Positions 44,096-53,948 of a stretch of DNA of 64,000 nucleotides are shown here, piece after piece. The notes beneath the pieces are model-generated. The model was not told where the DNA came from. It did no database searches and saw only the letters and a program-made list of their open reading frames with translations. Position numbers and translations under genes: made by a program. How positions within the stretch are numbered: position 1 is the stretch's first letter; every line of letters begins with the position of its first letter. Source of the stretch: Chitinophagaceae bacterium (GTDB lineage: Bacteria > Bacteroidota > Bacteroidia > Chitinophagales > UBA10324); contig CANIPU010000007.1 of the NCBI GenBank assembly GCA_947469485.1, positions 78,637 through 142,636 of the forward strand, read 5' to 3'.

Positions 44096-45754
44096 ATGAA
44101 GAAAATTATATCGCTTCTCGTTTTTCATTTTTTGATTTTCATGTATTGCTTTTCATATTCACAAACTTCAAATTTTCACAAATACCAGATTGAACTTACT
44201 GATAAGCATAACAATCTTTTTTCTCTTTCACAGCCGGAGGAATATTTGTCAACCAAAGCAATTGAGCGTCGACAAAAACAAAATATATTAATAGATTCTT
44301 TAGACTTACCGGTTTCGCAATTATATATTGATAGTATAAAAAGTACCGGAGTTTCAGTTTTATATTCTTCAAAGTGGCTAAACTCAATCACTATTTTCAC
44401 AACCGATTCACTTGCTTTAATCAACATCAATTCATTTCCGTTTGTTAAATCAATTAAGCCAGTCGGAAAAAATCTTTCAAATCATAATCAAGGTTCATCG
44501 GTTTTTAATTCTTATCAAAAAGCAGAATGCAGTACTGATAATTATTATGGCTTTGCGTTCAACCAGATAAATCAGGTTAATGGTCAATCCTTGCACAAAA
44601 AAGGATTTAAAGGAACCGGAATGTTAATTGCTTATCTTGATGCAGGTTTTCGGAATGTTGATTTGTTACCGGCATTCGACTCACTAATAAATCGTAACGG
44701 AATTATTGCAACACATGATTTTATAACAGGAAACGACTCTGTGTATGAAGATGATAATCATGGTGCGTATTGCCTTTCTATTGTTGCCGGCAATATGCCA
44801 GGGTACTATGTAGGTACTGCACCCGATGCTGATTTTATTTTGCTTCGGACTGAATATGGAGCAACTGAGTACCCTGTTGAAGAAATTAACTGGGCAGCAG
44901 GAGCTGAGTTTGCTGATAGCATTGGTGCCGATATTATTTCCAGTTCACTTGGCTATAGTGTATTCGACGACACAACATTCAATCATTCATTTTATGATAT
45001 GGATGGTAGTACAAATCCTTCGTCTATAGCGGCGCACATTGCTTCATCAAGAGGAATAATTGTTTGTAACAGCGCAGGCAACAGTGGTGCTGATACAACT
45101 TGGCGATTTATAACTGCGCCTTCTGATGCCGATAATATTCTCACAATTGGTGCTGTTGACAGCGCAAATAATTATGCATTGTTTAGCGGGCATGGTCCAA
45201 CTTTCGATGGACGCATAAAACCTGATGTGGTTGCCCGTGGAGCTTCTACATGGTTCATTGACACCAATTTCGGGACAGTAAGAGAAGGAAATGGCACTTC
45301 GTTTTCGTGTCCCTTAATTGCTGGTTTAGTTGCTTGCTTATGGCAGTCACACCCTGATAAAACAAACGGGCAAATAATGGATGCTATTCGTAGAAGTGGA
45401 TCAAAATATTTTACACCTGATAATAACATTGGTTATGGTATACCGAATTTTGCTTTTGCCGATTTGATATTAAGTGGTTTTAATGAGCAAAGCCTTTTAT
45501 CAACTGATTCAATAATTGTTTACCCAACAATTTTTTCAAACGAATTAAAACTTAATCTGAAATCAAAAACCAATCATGAGATTCTTACTCAGTTTATTGA
45601 TATGTCAGGAAAACTAACCGATGAAACTTGTTCAAATACCAATATTGGATTTAACGAAATAACCATAAATACAACAAACCTTACAGCAGGTGTATATATG
45701 CTGAAAATCAGCTGTGGAACTAAATTTTATTACGAAAAAGTGATAAAAATTTAA
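44096..45754 (+). CDS. Secreted subtilisin-family (S8) serine protease, T9SS type A
   Basis: 552 residues. Signal peptide (1-22), prodomain-like segment (about 25-150), S8 catalytic domain with the triad D182 (LIAYLDAGF), H222 (DDNHGAYC) and serine near 402 (GNGTSFSCPLIAG); the oxyanion asparagine is in VCNSAGNSGAD (about 322-332). A T9SS sorting domain follows (about 475-552: IVYPTIFSNELKLNLKSK, TAGVYMLKISCG, YYEKVIKI). Expected to be secreted and possibly surface-attached. The triad is complete, so it should be active. Confidence 0.9.
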   Translation: MKKIISLLVFHFLIFMYCFSYSQTSNFHKYQIELTDKHNNLFSLSQPEEYLSTKAIERRQKQNILIDSLDLPVSQLYIDSIKSTGVSVLYSSKWLNSITIFTTDSLALININSFPFVKSIKPVGKNLSNHNQGSSVFNSYQKAECSTDNYYGFAFNQINQVNGQSLHKKGFKGTGMLIAYLDAGFRNVDLLPAFDSLINRNGIIATHDFITGNDSVYEDDNHGAYCLSIVAGNMPGYYVGTAPDADFILLRTEYGATEYPVEEINWAAGAEFADSIGADIISSSLGYSVFDDTTFNHSFYDMDGSTNPSSIAAHIASSRGIIVCNSAGNSGADTTWRFITAPSDADNILTIGAVDSANNYALFSGHGPTFDGRIKPDVVARGASTWFIDTNFGTVREGNGTSFSCPLIAGLVACLWQSHPDKTNGQIMDAIRRSGSKYFTPDNNIGYGIPNFAFADLILSGFNEQSLLSTDSIIVYPTIFSNELKLNLKSKTNHEILTQFIDMSGKLTDETCSNTNIGFNEITINTTNLTAGVYMLKISCGTKFYYEKVIKI

Positions 45755-45770
45755 ACTAGAAAATGCAAAT

Positions 45771-45795
45771 CTTGATACTTGTGTCTTGATACTTG
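45771..45795. repeat. Direct repeat CTTGATACTTG x2
   Basis: Two perfect 11-bp copies (45771-45781 and 45785-45795) separated by TGT. They sit just upstream of pyrR, and the second overlaps the likely -33 position. Confidence 0.6.
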
Positions 45796-45814
45796 CTTCT
45801 CCTAATTATATTTG
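45785..45814 (+). promoter_or_regulatory. Candidate promoter of pyrR-pyrB
   Basis: CTTG at 45785-45788, 18 bp spacer and TATATTTG at 45807-45814, a full match to TAnnTTTG. The expected start site near 45821 lies inside the longest possible pyrR reading frame, so it argues for the downstream TTG start at 45833. Confidence 0.5.
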
Positions 45815-45832
45815 CCCAAATCTGTTCAACTT

Positions 45833-46381
45833 TTGCAGCCGCGCATTATACTCACGCCAGAAAAATTTTCTTTCACTATTGAAAGATTATGCAGGCAGTT
45901 GATTGAAGTTCACGGAGATTTTTCAAATTCCATTATTATAGGAGTTCAGCCTAGAGGAATTGTTTTAGCGAAACGAATTCAAACCCGTTTATCTGTGCTT
46001 TTGAAGAAAGAAATTGTATTTGGAATTATTGATCCTACTTTTTACCGAGATGATTTTCGTTCTTCAGAAAAGCAACTAACACCTTCACAAACCGAAATTG
46101 ATTTCATGGTGGAAGGAAAAAAAGTGGTGCTTATAGACGATGTGTTGTATTCCGGTCGAACCATTCGGGCAGCTATGGATGCACTGCTCGATTTTGGTCG
46201 GGCAGAAAAAGTAGAATTGCTAGTGCTTGTAGATAGAAGATTCACTCGTCACCTGCCAATTCAACCTGATTATGTTGGGAAAAGTATTGACAGCATAAGC
46301 AGCGAAAAAGTAAAAGTGGAGTGGAAAGAAAAGGAAGGACAAGATAAAATCTGGATCATACCTAAAACCGATAAAGAATGA
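45833..46381 (+). CDS. pyrR: PyrR: pyrimidine regulator/uracil phosphoribosyltransferase
   Basis: 182 residues from TTG 45833 (reads MQPRIILTPEKF); a TTG at 45812 gives 189 residues, but it overlaps the candidate -7 element. There is no ATG near. PRPP-binding motif VVLIDDVLYSGRTIRAAMDA (about 98-117) and N-terminal IIIGVQPRGIVLAKRI match PyrR. In Bacillus it attenuates the pyr operon and has uracil phosphoribosyltransferase activity; here no attenuator is visible, so regulation may differ. Coupled to pyrB by ATGA. Confidence 0.9.
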   Translation: MQPRIILTPEKFSFTIERLCRQLIEVHGDFSNSIIIGVQPRGIVLAKRIQTRLSVLLKKEIVFGIIDPTFYRDDFRSSEKQLTPSQTEIDFMVEGKKVVLIDDVLYSGRTIRAAMDALLDFGRAEKVELLVLVDRRFTRHLPIQPDYVGKSIDSISSEKVKVEWKEKEGQDKIWIIPKTDKE

Positions 46382-47301
46382 GTTCACTCAGCGTTAAACA
46401 TTTACTTGGAATAAAGTATTTAACTGTTGACGACATAGAACTCATTTTTAAAACCGCTGATAGTTTCAAAGAAGTTATTAATCGGCCAATCAAAAAAGTT
46501 CCTACACTTCGCGACACAACTGTAGTGAATTTATTTTTCGAAAACAGCACCCGAACCCGCATTTCATTTGAGCTTGCTGAGCGTCGACTAAGTGCTGATA
46601 TTGTGAACTTCAGTGCAAGTTCATCATCTGTGAGCAAAGGAGAAACACTTATTGATACTGTCAATAATATTCTAGCAATGAAGGTCGATATGGTGGTGAT
46701 GCGCCATCCCTCACCCGGTGCGCCAGTGTTTTTATCACGACACATTAATGCCAGTATCATAAATGCAGGCGATGGTACACACGAACATCCCACACAAGCA
46801 TTGTTGGATGCTTATTCTATCCGTGAAAAACTTGGCAAAATCAAAGGCAAAAAAGTTTGCATCGTTGGCGATATTCGGCACAGCCGCGTTGCGCTTTCCA
46901 ATATTTACTGCTTAAAAAAATTAGGCGCTGAGGTTATGCTTGTTGGTCCGCCAACGCTAATGCCAACTTACATTGAATCACTCGGAGTGAAAGTTGAATA
47001 CAATTTAAAGAAAGCACTTGAGTGGTGTGATGTGGCAAATGTGCTTCGTATACAATTGGAGAGACAGGATATAAAATATTTTCCTTCATTGCGCGAATAC
47101 GCTTTGTACTTCGGCATCAACAAACCATTGCTCGAATCACTAAAAAAAGAAATTGTGATAATGCATCCTGGTCCCATTAACCGAGGTGTTGAAATCACCA
47201 GCGATGTAGCCGACAGCACTCATTCTATAATTCTCGATCAGGTTGAAAATGGAGTTGCTATTCGTATGGCTGCGCTTTATTTATTAAGTGGAAGGAAATA
47301 A
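46378..47301 (+). CDS. pyrB: Aspartate carbamoyltransferase catalytic chain
   Basis: 307 residues. Condenses carbamoyl phosphate with aspartate in pyrimidine synthesis. Carbamoyl-phosphate motif ENSTRTR (S57-T58-R59-T60-R61), the swinging loop SSSVSKGETL (about 80-89), GDGTHEHPTQALLDA (about 133-147), VGDIRHSRVA and HPGPINRG near 258-265. ATGA overlap with pyrR. No pyrI regulatory chain follows. The 232 bp after the gene hold no feature I can support. Confidence 0.96.
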   Translation: MSSLSVKHLLGIKYLTVDDIELIFKTADSFKEVINRPIKKVPTLRDTTVVNLFFENSTRTRISFELAERRLSADIVNFSASSSSVSKGETLIDTVNNILAMKVDMVVMRHPSPGAPVFLSRHINASIINAGDGTHEHPTQALLDAYSIREKLGKIKGKKVCIVGDIRHSRVALSNIYCLKKLGAEVMLVGPPTLMPTYIESLGVKVEYNLKKALEWCDVANVLRIQLERQDIKYFPSLREYALYFGINKPLLESLKKEIVIMHPGPINRGVEITSDVADSTHSIILDQVENGVAIRMAALYLLSGRK

Positions 47302-47533
47302 AAGAGCTATTTCTTAATACCATTTAATAACCAGTTAACTTCTGGAAGCCAATTAAGATTAAAGTCAATCTTATTGCAATAGAGAATTAATTCGCAATTA
47401 CATTTCAAGTGAATTATTAAAATTTAAGCTTCCTGATTTAACAAAAATTTAATAGTCTTACATCATATCATTTAGGTTGGTTTCAAATAAACTATTACTT
47501 AATTGAATAAATTAAAAGATAAAATTTTAAGTC

Positions 47534-49396
47534 ATGAAAAACATTCTCCCAATTCTTCTTTTCTTTTTAAGCACAAGTCAATTATTTGCCCAGCAAACTT
47601 CTCCTTCAACAGATTTGACTAATAATCTTGCAATAGTTGAAAAAGCTACAAGGTTTGAAATCACTCAATCTTTAAACATGTTGTTTTCTCAGAATGAAAT
47701 TGACCAAATGGATTTTAAAGGAGCAAAGGAAATGCCTGATAGAGAGCATCGGTTGACACAAAAATTTCTTTTCACAATTCAAGATGGTACTGAATATGGA
47801 AATGATCCGTCTACAATTCAAACAAAAATGGGTACTGGGAAAAGTCCTACAGTTATAAAATCATGGAATGGTCTGAATGGCGGTTCAATGCCTCAGGACC
47901 CATCCGGTGCAGCTGGTATGACACAATATGTACAGGCAGTTAATGCAACACCTTTTGCTGTATATAATAAAACAGGAAATGGTTCAATTATATTTAATGG
48001 TGATGTTGGAACGGTAACCGGAGCTGGAAGTGACGGCGATCCGATTGTGATGTACGATAAATTTGCAGACCGATGGTTTGTTGCTGAATTGGATGGGTTC
48101 TTCACAGGATTTGCACTTGCGGTTTCTGCTACAAATAATCCTGCAGGAGCTTGGTATGCATATCAATTTAATATGCCTTCAGGGCAGTCACCTGATTATT
48201 TAAAGTTCTCAATTTGGGAAAATGGATATTACATGACTTCAAATAACGGAAGTGGAACAGTTTATTGTTTTGAGAGAGACTCAATGCTTGTAGGGTCACC
48301 AAATGCAAGATCTATTCGAAAAAATTTTGCTGAGCCTAACAATGCCGGATTTGGATTTTGGCTTCCGCTTCCTGGCGATGCTGATGGTGTTTTGCCGCCT
48401 TTTGGTCAGCGTTGTCCGCTTTTTTCTTATACTGATAATGCCTGGGGCGGAGGTGCTATTGACGGAATCAAAATCTGGTCAATGGGTGTTACATGGGGTG
48501 TTACACCAGTAGCAACCATTACTTTAGATGCTACAATTCCTACTGCAGCTTTTGATGCATCTTATAATCAGAACTGGAACGACATTATTCAACCAGGTAA
48601 TCAGAAATTAGATGGGCTTGGAGGAATTTGTATGTATCGAGCACAATGGAATAATTTTATCGGCACCAACAGAGTTGTATTGAATTGGGGTGTTAAAATT
48701 TCTTCAACACATCGAAGTATTAAATGGGTTGAACTGCGGCAGAACCAGAGTACTAATGTATGGTCATTGTATCAGGAAGGAATTTATTCTCCGGATTCTA
48801 CAAATCGCTGGTGCGGCAGTATTGCAATGGATTGTAATGGTGATATTGGCCTTTGTTATGCCTTAGCATCAAGTACAATTCCAGCTAGTTTAGGCTTTAC
48901 AGGACGAGTGCCTTCTGATCCATTGGGAACAATGTCATTGCCTGAAACAGTTGTATTTACAGGTGCTGGCTCTCTTGCCGGAAGCAACCGATTTGGAGAT
49001 TATTCTCACACCTCAGTTGATCCTGCTGATGGAAGCATATTCTGGCATACAGGAATGTATTGCGAGAATGGTTCAAAAACCGGAATTTATTCATTCCAGA
49101 TTGCACAATGCCAGAATATTGGCATTGATGAAAAGATTAATAATAACAACCCGGATTTAATTGTAACACTAAGTGGTGAATTGATTTTAGTAAGTGCAAT
49201 AAATCTTCCTTCTGATGGCAAAAATGTGGTGCAGTTATATGATGTGAATGGGAAACTGATTTCATATAAATACATTTCCACTAACTCAAAAGCTTTCGAA
49301 ACAACAATTGATGCTCATGATTTAAGTGCAGGAATTTATATTGTAAGAATTGGCACAACTGATTTTCAGCGCGTAGCTAAAATTGCAATTCAATAA
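47534..49396 (+). CDS. Large secreted protein with T9SS type A sorting domain
   Basis: 620 residues. Signal peptide (1-19, ending LFAQ). The large central region (about 100-535: WNGLNGGSMPQDPSGAAGMT, GDPIVMYDKFADRWFVAELD, NRFGDYSHTSVDPADGSIFW) resembles a conserved family of Bacteroidota secreted proteins, probably a propeller-type fold; I do not assign an activity. The last 80 residues (about 540-620: LIVTLSGELILVSAINL, LYDVNGKLISYKY, LSAGIYIVRIG, QRVAKIAIQ) form the sorting domain. Confidence 0.8.
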   Translation: MKNILPILLFFLSTSQLFAQQTSPSTDLTNNLAIVEKATRFEITQSLNMLFSQNEIDQMDFKGAKEMPDREHRLTQKFLFTIQDGTEYGNDPSTIQTKMGTGKSPTVIKSWNGLNGGSMPQDPSGAAGMTQYVQAVNATPFAVYNKTGNGSIIFNGDVGTVTGAGSDGDPIVMYDKFADRWFVAELDGFFTGFALAVSATNNPAGAWYAYQFNMPSGQSPDYLKFSIWENGYYMTSNNGSGTVYCFERDSMLVGSPNARSIRKNFAEPNNAGFGFWLPLPGDADGVLPPFGQRCPLFSYTDNAWGGGAIDGIKIWSMGVTWGVTPVATITLDATIPTAAFDASYNQNWNDIIQPGNQKLDGLGGICMYRAQWNNFIGTNRVVLNWGVKISSTHRSIKWVELRQNQSTNVWSLYQEGIYSPDSTNRWCGSIAMDCNGDIGLCYALASSTIPASLGFTGRVPSDPLGTMSLPETVVFTGAGSLAGSNRFGDYSHTSVDPADGSIFWHTGMYCENGSKTGIYSFQIAQCQNIGIDEKINNNNPDLIVTLSGELILVSAINLPSDGKNVVQLYDVNGKLISYKYISTNSKAFETTIDAHDLSAGIYIVRIGTTDFQRVAKIAIQ

Positions 49397-49435
49397 TAAA
49401 ATTTCAAAGAAGAATTTAAAGTTCAACTAATTTAC

Positions 49436-49440
49436 GGAGG
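49436..49440 (+). promoter_or_regulatory. Shine-Dalgarno GGAGG before small lipoprotein gene
   Basis: GGAGG four bases upstream of ATG 49445. Such a strong site is rare in this window and supports this start. Confidence 0.6.
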
Positions 49441-49444
49441 AAGA

Positions 49445-49792
49445 ATGAAACGAATATTCAATTTGTTGCTTGTGTTTTTATTTCTATCTGCATGTTGTTC
49501 TGAAAAAAAATCGGGAATTACAGGTGCGGATATTGAAACCGTTAATAATATTGGAGAAACACTTGGAAAGGTTTCTCACAAATATAGAAGCACAGGATGT
49601 GCAACAGTTGTTATTGTTAATGGACAAAATTCCAATGACGAAATAATTCTAATACCATTGGATACCCTCGCTTCTGATATAAATGTGGATGGCCTTGAAA
49701 TATATTTTAATTATCAACCTTTAAAAAGAATGAATCCTCAGGGATGTAATGCTGGATTTCCTGCAAAGTTGTATGATATTTCAAAGAAATAA
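49445..49792 (+). CDS. Small predicted lipoprotein
   Basis: 115 residues with lipobox LFLSACCSEKK; the cysteine near 17 (or 18) would carry the lipid. The mature part is about 98 residues with a conserved cysteine near 52 and another near 103 (PQGCNAGFPAKLYD). No known domain. It follows the T9SS protein by 48 bp and has an unusually good ribosome-binding site. Function unknown. Confidence 0.72.
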   Translation: MKRIFNLLLVFLFLSACCSEKKSGITGADIETVNNIGETLGKVSHKYRSTGCATVVIVNGQNSNDEIILIPLDTLASDINVDGLEIYFNYQPLKRMNPQGCNAGFPAKLYDISKK

Positions 49793-49866
49793 TTCAGTTC
49801 AATTTTAGTGTCTTAAGATGAATTTTTAGAAAGAGATTAATGTAAATTTTATTGCCTGTTATATTT

Positions 49867-51501
49867 CTATTTTTTATAAACCAATTCTCCATTCACAAAA
49901 GTCATAAGCACTTTAGCTTTAAATGTTTCTTCTAGCGGCATTGTCATAATATCATTTTCGAGTACTACAAGATCAGCATACTTACCAATTGTTAAACTTC
50001 CGGTTTCTTCATCACTGAAATTAGTATATGCAGCCCATGTGGTCATTCCTTTTAGTGCAGCATCACGAGTTAAATTTTCAGAGGGCATAAAACCTCCAAC
50101 AGGCAAAAGCTTTTGGTCCATGCGGGTTATAGCAGCAAAAAATCCATAAAGCGGGTTTATATCCTCAATCGGGAAATCGCTGCCGCAAGCAACAATTCCT
50201 GTTTTTTCCAATAAGCTATTCCAGCTATATGCACCAACCATTCGTGTTTTACCAATTCGTGTTTCGGCCCAATACATATCACTTGTTGTGAAGCAAGGTT
50301 GTATAGATGGAATTACACTAAAGCTTTCAAACAGTTTCATATCAGTTGGAGATACAATCTGAGCATGTTCAATTCGCCAGCGATTCATGTTTTTGCCTTT
50401 TAAAATTTTGCCATATAAATCCAGGATCAGTTTGTTTGCAGAATCGCCAATGCAATGAACACATACCTGAAAACCGTGTGCTTCACATTCTGCGAATTTA
50501 CGGGTGAAGTAATCAATAGGTTTTAATAATAAGCCAATGTTTTTTGGGTCGTCGTTGTATGGTTTTTTTAATAGTGCACCACGAGAGCCCAAAGCTCCAT
50601 CGGCATAAAATTTAAATGCACGAACAGTGAGTCGTTCAGTTTTATAAGGGCCGTATTTGTAATAATAGTTTCTGTTAACCTCATTGTCAGTGAGCATTGC
50701 ATATACTCTCATTTTTAATAAACCTTGCTGCTGAAGCGAGTCAATAATATCAACTATTTCTTTATCCAATCCAGCATCAGAAACAGTGGTGAGACCTACA
50801 GCAAAACATTTTTCTTGTGCAGCCATTAAAGCCTCAATAATATTTTCTTTCGATAGGAGTGGAATTGACTTTTCCAAACTATCCATTGCATTGTCAACCA
50901 AAACTCCGGTGAGTATTCCGTTTTTTATTTTAAGTTCTCCACCTGAAATTTTTGTTGATGCACTGAAACCTGCAATTTTCAAAGCAACATTATTAGCAAC
51001 GGCAGCATGCCCGTCAATTCTTTTTATAAAAACAGGTTGGTCAGGAAAAGCCTGATTTAATAATTCATTAGTTGGAAATTCTTTCAAAGCCCAGTCGTTC
51101 TGGTCCCAGCCACGCCCCTGTATCCAGCTTGCTTTATTGGTTTGAGCAAATTTTTTCACTCTGGTTACAACTTCATCCCAACTTTCAGTTCCTACTAAAT
51201 TCACACGCTTTAACTGTTCACCATAACCATAGAAATGGCAATGCGCGTCAATAAACCCGGGAAAAACCGATTTACCTTCTAAATCAATTTCGTTTATTGA
51301 AGAGTATTGTTCCTTTACCTGTGCGGTTGTTCCAATGAAAATAATTTTGCCTTTATCAATTGCTATTGCCTCTACAATGGTGTTGTTAGGCGATAAAGTA
51401 TAAATGCGTGCATTAATTATTAAGAAATCTGCTTTTAATTTCATTGGTTCAGTATTAAACAGAATCGAAAGAAGTGACAGAATGTAAGTTATAATTATCA
51501 T
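49867..51501 (-). CDS. Amidohydrolase (YtcJ-like) family protein
   Basis: 544 residues. A hydrophobic N-terminus (about 1-18) suggests a signal anchor. Amidohydrolase-3 marks: metal-site FIDAHCHFYG (H87, H89), WIQGRGWDQNDW, FIKRIDGHAAVAN, RIEHAQIV (about 367-374), ACGSDFPIEDINPLYGFFAA (about 430-450) and the C-terminal GKYADLVVLENDIM. Hydrolyses a C-N bond in an unknown amide or urea substrate, probably in the periplasm. Divergent from the rhomboid gene with 84 bp between starts. Confidence 0.88.
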   Translation of the reverse strand: MIIITYILSLLSILFNTEPMKLKADFLIINARIYTLSPNNTIVEAIAIDKGKIIFIGTTAQVKEQYSSINEIDLEGKSVFPGFIDAHCHFYGYGEQLKRVNLVGTESWDEVVTRVKKFAQTNKASWIQGRGWDQNDWALKEFPTNELLNQAFPDQPVFIKRIDGHAAVANNVALKIAGFSASTKISGGELKIKNGILTGVLVDNAMDSLEKSIPLLSKENIIEALMAAQEKCFAVGLTTVSDAGLDKEIVDIIDSLQQQGLLKMRVYAMLTDNEVNRNYYYKYGPYKTERLTVRAFKFYADGALGSRGALLKKPYNDDPKNIGLLLKPIDYFTRKFAECEAHGFQVCVHCIGDSANKLILDLYGKILKGKNMNRWRIEHAQIVSPTDMKLFESFSVIPSIQPCFTTSDMYWAETRIGKTRMVGAYSWNSLLEKTGIVACGSDFPIEDINPLYGFFAAITRMDQKLLPVGGFMPSENLTRDAALKGMTTWAAYTNFSDEETGSLTIGKYADLVVLENDIMTMPLEETFKAKVLMTFVNGELVYKK

Positions 51502-51585
51502 GGCACGAATTTAACAACTCAATGGTTTAGTAAGCACTGATTTTAAAGTTGATATTTATAAAATTATTTGTTAAAAATTAATTGT

Positions 51586-52314
51586 ATGGAAACAGTAATC
51601 ATTGATGATGAACATAAGAGGGATAATGATCGTTTGAAGTTTAGTATTTATTTGTCATTTCTTATCACAGTGCTTTTTGGCTTTTTAAAGTTTGCTGCAT
51701 GGGCATTTGACATTGATGAAAAGGTTTTTGAACTAGGAATTCTTCCACGAAATATCAGTGGTTTACGAGGAATTATTTTTTCACCTCTAATACATGGTGA
51801 TGCAGGACATTATTTTGGGAATGCAATACCACTTTTTGTGTTAAGTGTATTGATAATTTATTTCTACCGTCAGTTTTATTTTAAAGTATTGCTGTTGGTT
51901 TGGCTGCTGGATGGAGTAGGAGTATGGCTAATTGGCAGAGAAGTATATCACATAGGTGCGAGTGGAGTAGTATATGGTTTAGCTTTCTTTGCGTTTTTCA
52001 GTGGCGTGTTAAAAAAGAACCGGAACATGTTAGCCATGTCAATGCTTGTCTTATTTCTATATGGCAGTATGATTTGGGGAATGTATCCATTGGAGAATGG
52101 AGTGAGTTGGGAAGCACATTTAGCTGGATTTTTAACCGGTACTTTAATGGCTGTTTATTTCAGAAAATCCGGCCCCAACGATGACCCTGTTCCTGAATGG
52201 ATGAATGAAGAAGAAACTGTGGACGAAGAAATTACTTTAATAGAAAAAAATTCAGATGCTGAAAATGAAAATGTGGTTTCTATAAATTATGAATTCAAAA
52301 AGAAATCTGAATAA
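51586..52314 (+). CDS. Rhomboid-family intramembrane serine protease
   Basis: 242 residues from ATG 51586; the TTG at 51568 would add six. Six predicted membrane helices. Catalytic serine S126 in GASGVVYG, histidine H178 in WEAHLAGF, oxyanion asparagine N79 in HYFGNAIP. Active site complete, so it should cleave transmembrane substrates. The C-terminal 40 residues are acidic and cytoplasmic-like. Substrate unknown. Confidence 0.9.
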   Translation: METVIIDDEHKRDNDRLKFSIYLSFLITVLFGFLKFAAWAFDIDEKVFELGILPRNISGLRGIIFSPLIHGDAGHYFGNAIPLFVLSVLIIYFYRQFYFKVLLLVWLLDGVGVWLIGREVYHIGASGVVYGLAFFAFFSGVLKKNRNMLAMSMLVLFLYGSMIWGMYPLENGVSWEAHLAGFLTGTLMAVYFRKSGPNDDPVPEWMNEEETVDEEITLIEKNSDAENENVVSINYEFKKKSE

Positions 52315-52341
52315 GAGATGTAGTTGTTAAAAATATTTTTC

Positions 52342-53835
52342 TCAATTAGCACCAACTACGAATTTGGCAACCTTTCCTTCGATACTTTTCAAAATGTAAA
52401 TCCCTTCGTTAAGATTTTCTATATTCACAATTGTTTTATTTTCAATTGAGGAAATGGTTTGGATTAATTTCCCTTCAATACTGAAAATTGAAAAATTATT
52501 TCCTGAATTAGTTACATAAATAACATCATTGGATGGATTAGGAAAAACCTGAATAGTAGAATTTTCATTTTGTAAATCATTAGTGCTTAAAGGTGAATAT
52601 CCTGCTGCAATTAATATAGGAAGTACAGCATCAATTCTAGCCGGAATAAATGGTTTTAATGCTGGAATATTACCTAGATCGAAATCAATATTGGTTTCAA
52701 AATCAGCATTCGTGAAAAACTTGTTTGGATCAGCATATACTGAAGGTCGAATCCAATCAGCCAAACTGTCGATTAGTGGATACAATGTGGTTGTATCAAA
52801 ACCTGTTGAAAGCATCATATAAAGAGCATCATAATAACTTGTATGCATGCTTGGAATTACAAGAAGCTTTTCTTCAAGTGGGCGATTGCCGGTAGGTGAT
52901 GGCACATAATCAGGCGATAATGACTTAATTTGTTGCAGACTTAACCCTTGTTGAAAATTACCAAAGGCTTCATTTACATCCCATGCAATAAATTCGAATT
53001 TATCACTTGAGGTATTGTGGTAAATAAAATAATTATGACCACTTCCCTGATAAGAATCCAGATTTGCAAATAGAATATTTGTGGCCCATACATTATACCA
53101 CGAATCCATTTCTAATACATTTCCTAAAGAGGTTTCTAATGATGGCGAAGGGGTGGTGTTTAAAATGCTTATGAAATTCAAAAGATCATTCCAGTCATTT
53201 ACAGATTCGTTTGTATGCAGTTCATAATTTGGATAATAGGAGTTTAGATTATTCCCTGAATATTTTAAGTCACCATGAGGATCACCTTTAAACAGATTGC
53301 CATTTTTATTATTAAAATGTTCCTTTAAAAATGTTTTATCAATTTCTTCTACAATTGAATAAAGCCCCCATATTTGATTATTGAGATAAACATTCGCATA
53401 GGTACAACGGGGTGCGTTTGCACCATGTGTATTTAAAAAATCCAAGCAAACTTTTTCTCTTAAAAATGTGGGGTCTTTAAAACCATTATTCAGGTTAATT
53501 TTTTTTAAATCATTCCAGGCAAGAGTTGAATCAAATAAATTAAAATCAATTTTCATTGACTTCTTAACACTGGGATTATTGAAGGAAGAATTCCCTTTGA
53601 ATTTTACACCAAGATTATTAAAAGTAACTCCATTAATAGTCGCATTTCCAGAAATGTAATAGTCCCCTGTATGAGAAGCGATAAGGCTGTCATACCAGTT
53701 CGATTGATTAAATTGTAAATGAATATCGTGTATCTGAGTTGAATTAAATACTGTGTCCCCTGGGTTTTGAGCAAACAACCTGAATGGCTGAATAATAAAA
53801 TTCAGAAAATAAATGAGAAAAATGTTTTTTTTCAT
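52342..53835 (-). CDS. CotH-kinase-family secreted protein, T9SS type A
   Basis: 497 residues from ATG 53835 (a TTG ten codons upstream lacks signal-peptide logic). Signal peptide (1-23, ending LFAQ). CotH domain (about 50-400): VKFKGNSSFNNPSVKKSMKI, YSIVEEIDKTFLKEHF, FEFIAWDVNEAFGNF with DxN motif, and a later region without known motif. A sorting domain ends the chain (about 418-497: STIQVFPNPSNDVIYV, LNEGIYILKS, AKFVVGAN). CotH proteins of spores phosphorylate coat proteins; here the target is unknown. Confidence 0.85.
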   Translation of the reverse strand: MKKNIFLIYFLNFIIQPFRLFAQNPGDTVFNSTQIHDIHLQFNQSNWYDSLIASHTGDYYISGNATINGVTFNNLGVKFKGNSSFNNPSVKKSMKIDFNLFDSTLAWNDLKKINLNNGFKDPTFLREKVCLDFLNTHGANAPRCTYANVYLNNQIWGLYSIVEEIDKTFLKEHFNNKNGNLFKGDPHGDLKYSGNNLNSYYPNYELHTNESVNDWNDLLNFISILNTTPSPSLETSLGNVLEMDSWYNVWATNILFANLDSYQGSGHNYFIYHNTSSDKFEFIAWDVNEAFGNFQQGLSLQQIKSLSPDYVPSPTGNRPLEEKLLVIPSMHTSYYDALYMMLSTGFDTTTLYPLIDSLADWIRPSVYADPNKFFTNADFETNIDFDLGNIPALKPFIPARIDAVLPILIAAGYSPLSTNDLQNENSTIQVFPNPSNDVIYVTNSGNNFSIFSIEGKLIQTISSIENKTIVNIENLNEGIYILKSIEGKVAKFVVGAN

Positions 53836-53889
53836 TTGAAAATATTTTTTTGTTATGACAAACAAAATAAATAATAGTTTAAGACCTCG

Positions 53890-53932
53890 GTAAATAAAAA
53901 AGCCATCGTGTTTATAACGCGATGGCTTTTTA
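53890..53932 (-). terminator. Terminator downstream of first PKD type-B gene
   Basis: AAAAAAGCCATCG/CGATGGCTTTTT stem with a TTTATAA loop, followed on the minus strand by TTTTTTATTTA. It lies between the PKD protein gene and the CotH gene start. Confidence 0.8.
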
Positions 53933-53948
53933 TTTCTTTGAACTAGTA

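Noticed and set aside
46362..46793. 143-codon minus-strand frame opposite pyrB
   Set aside because: Covers the conserved carbamoyl-phosphate site of pyrB; no own motifs.
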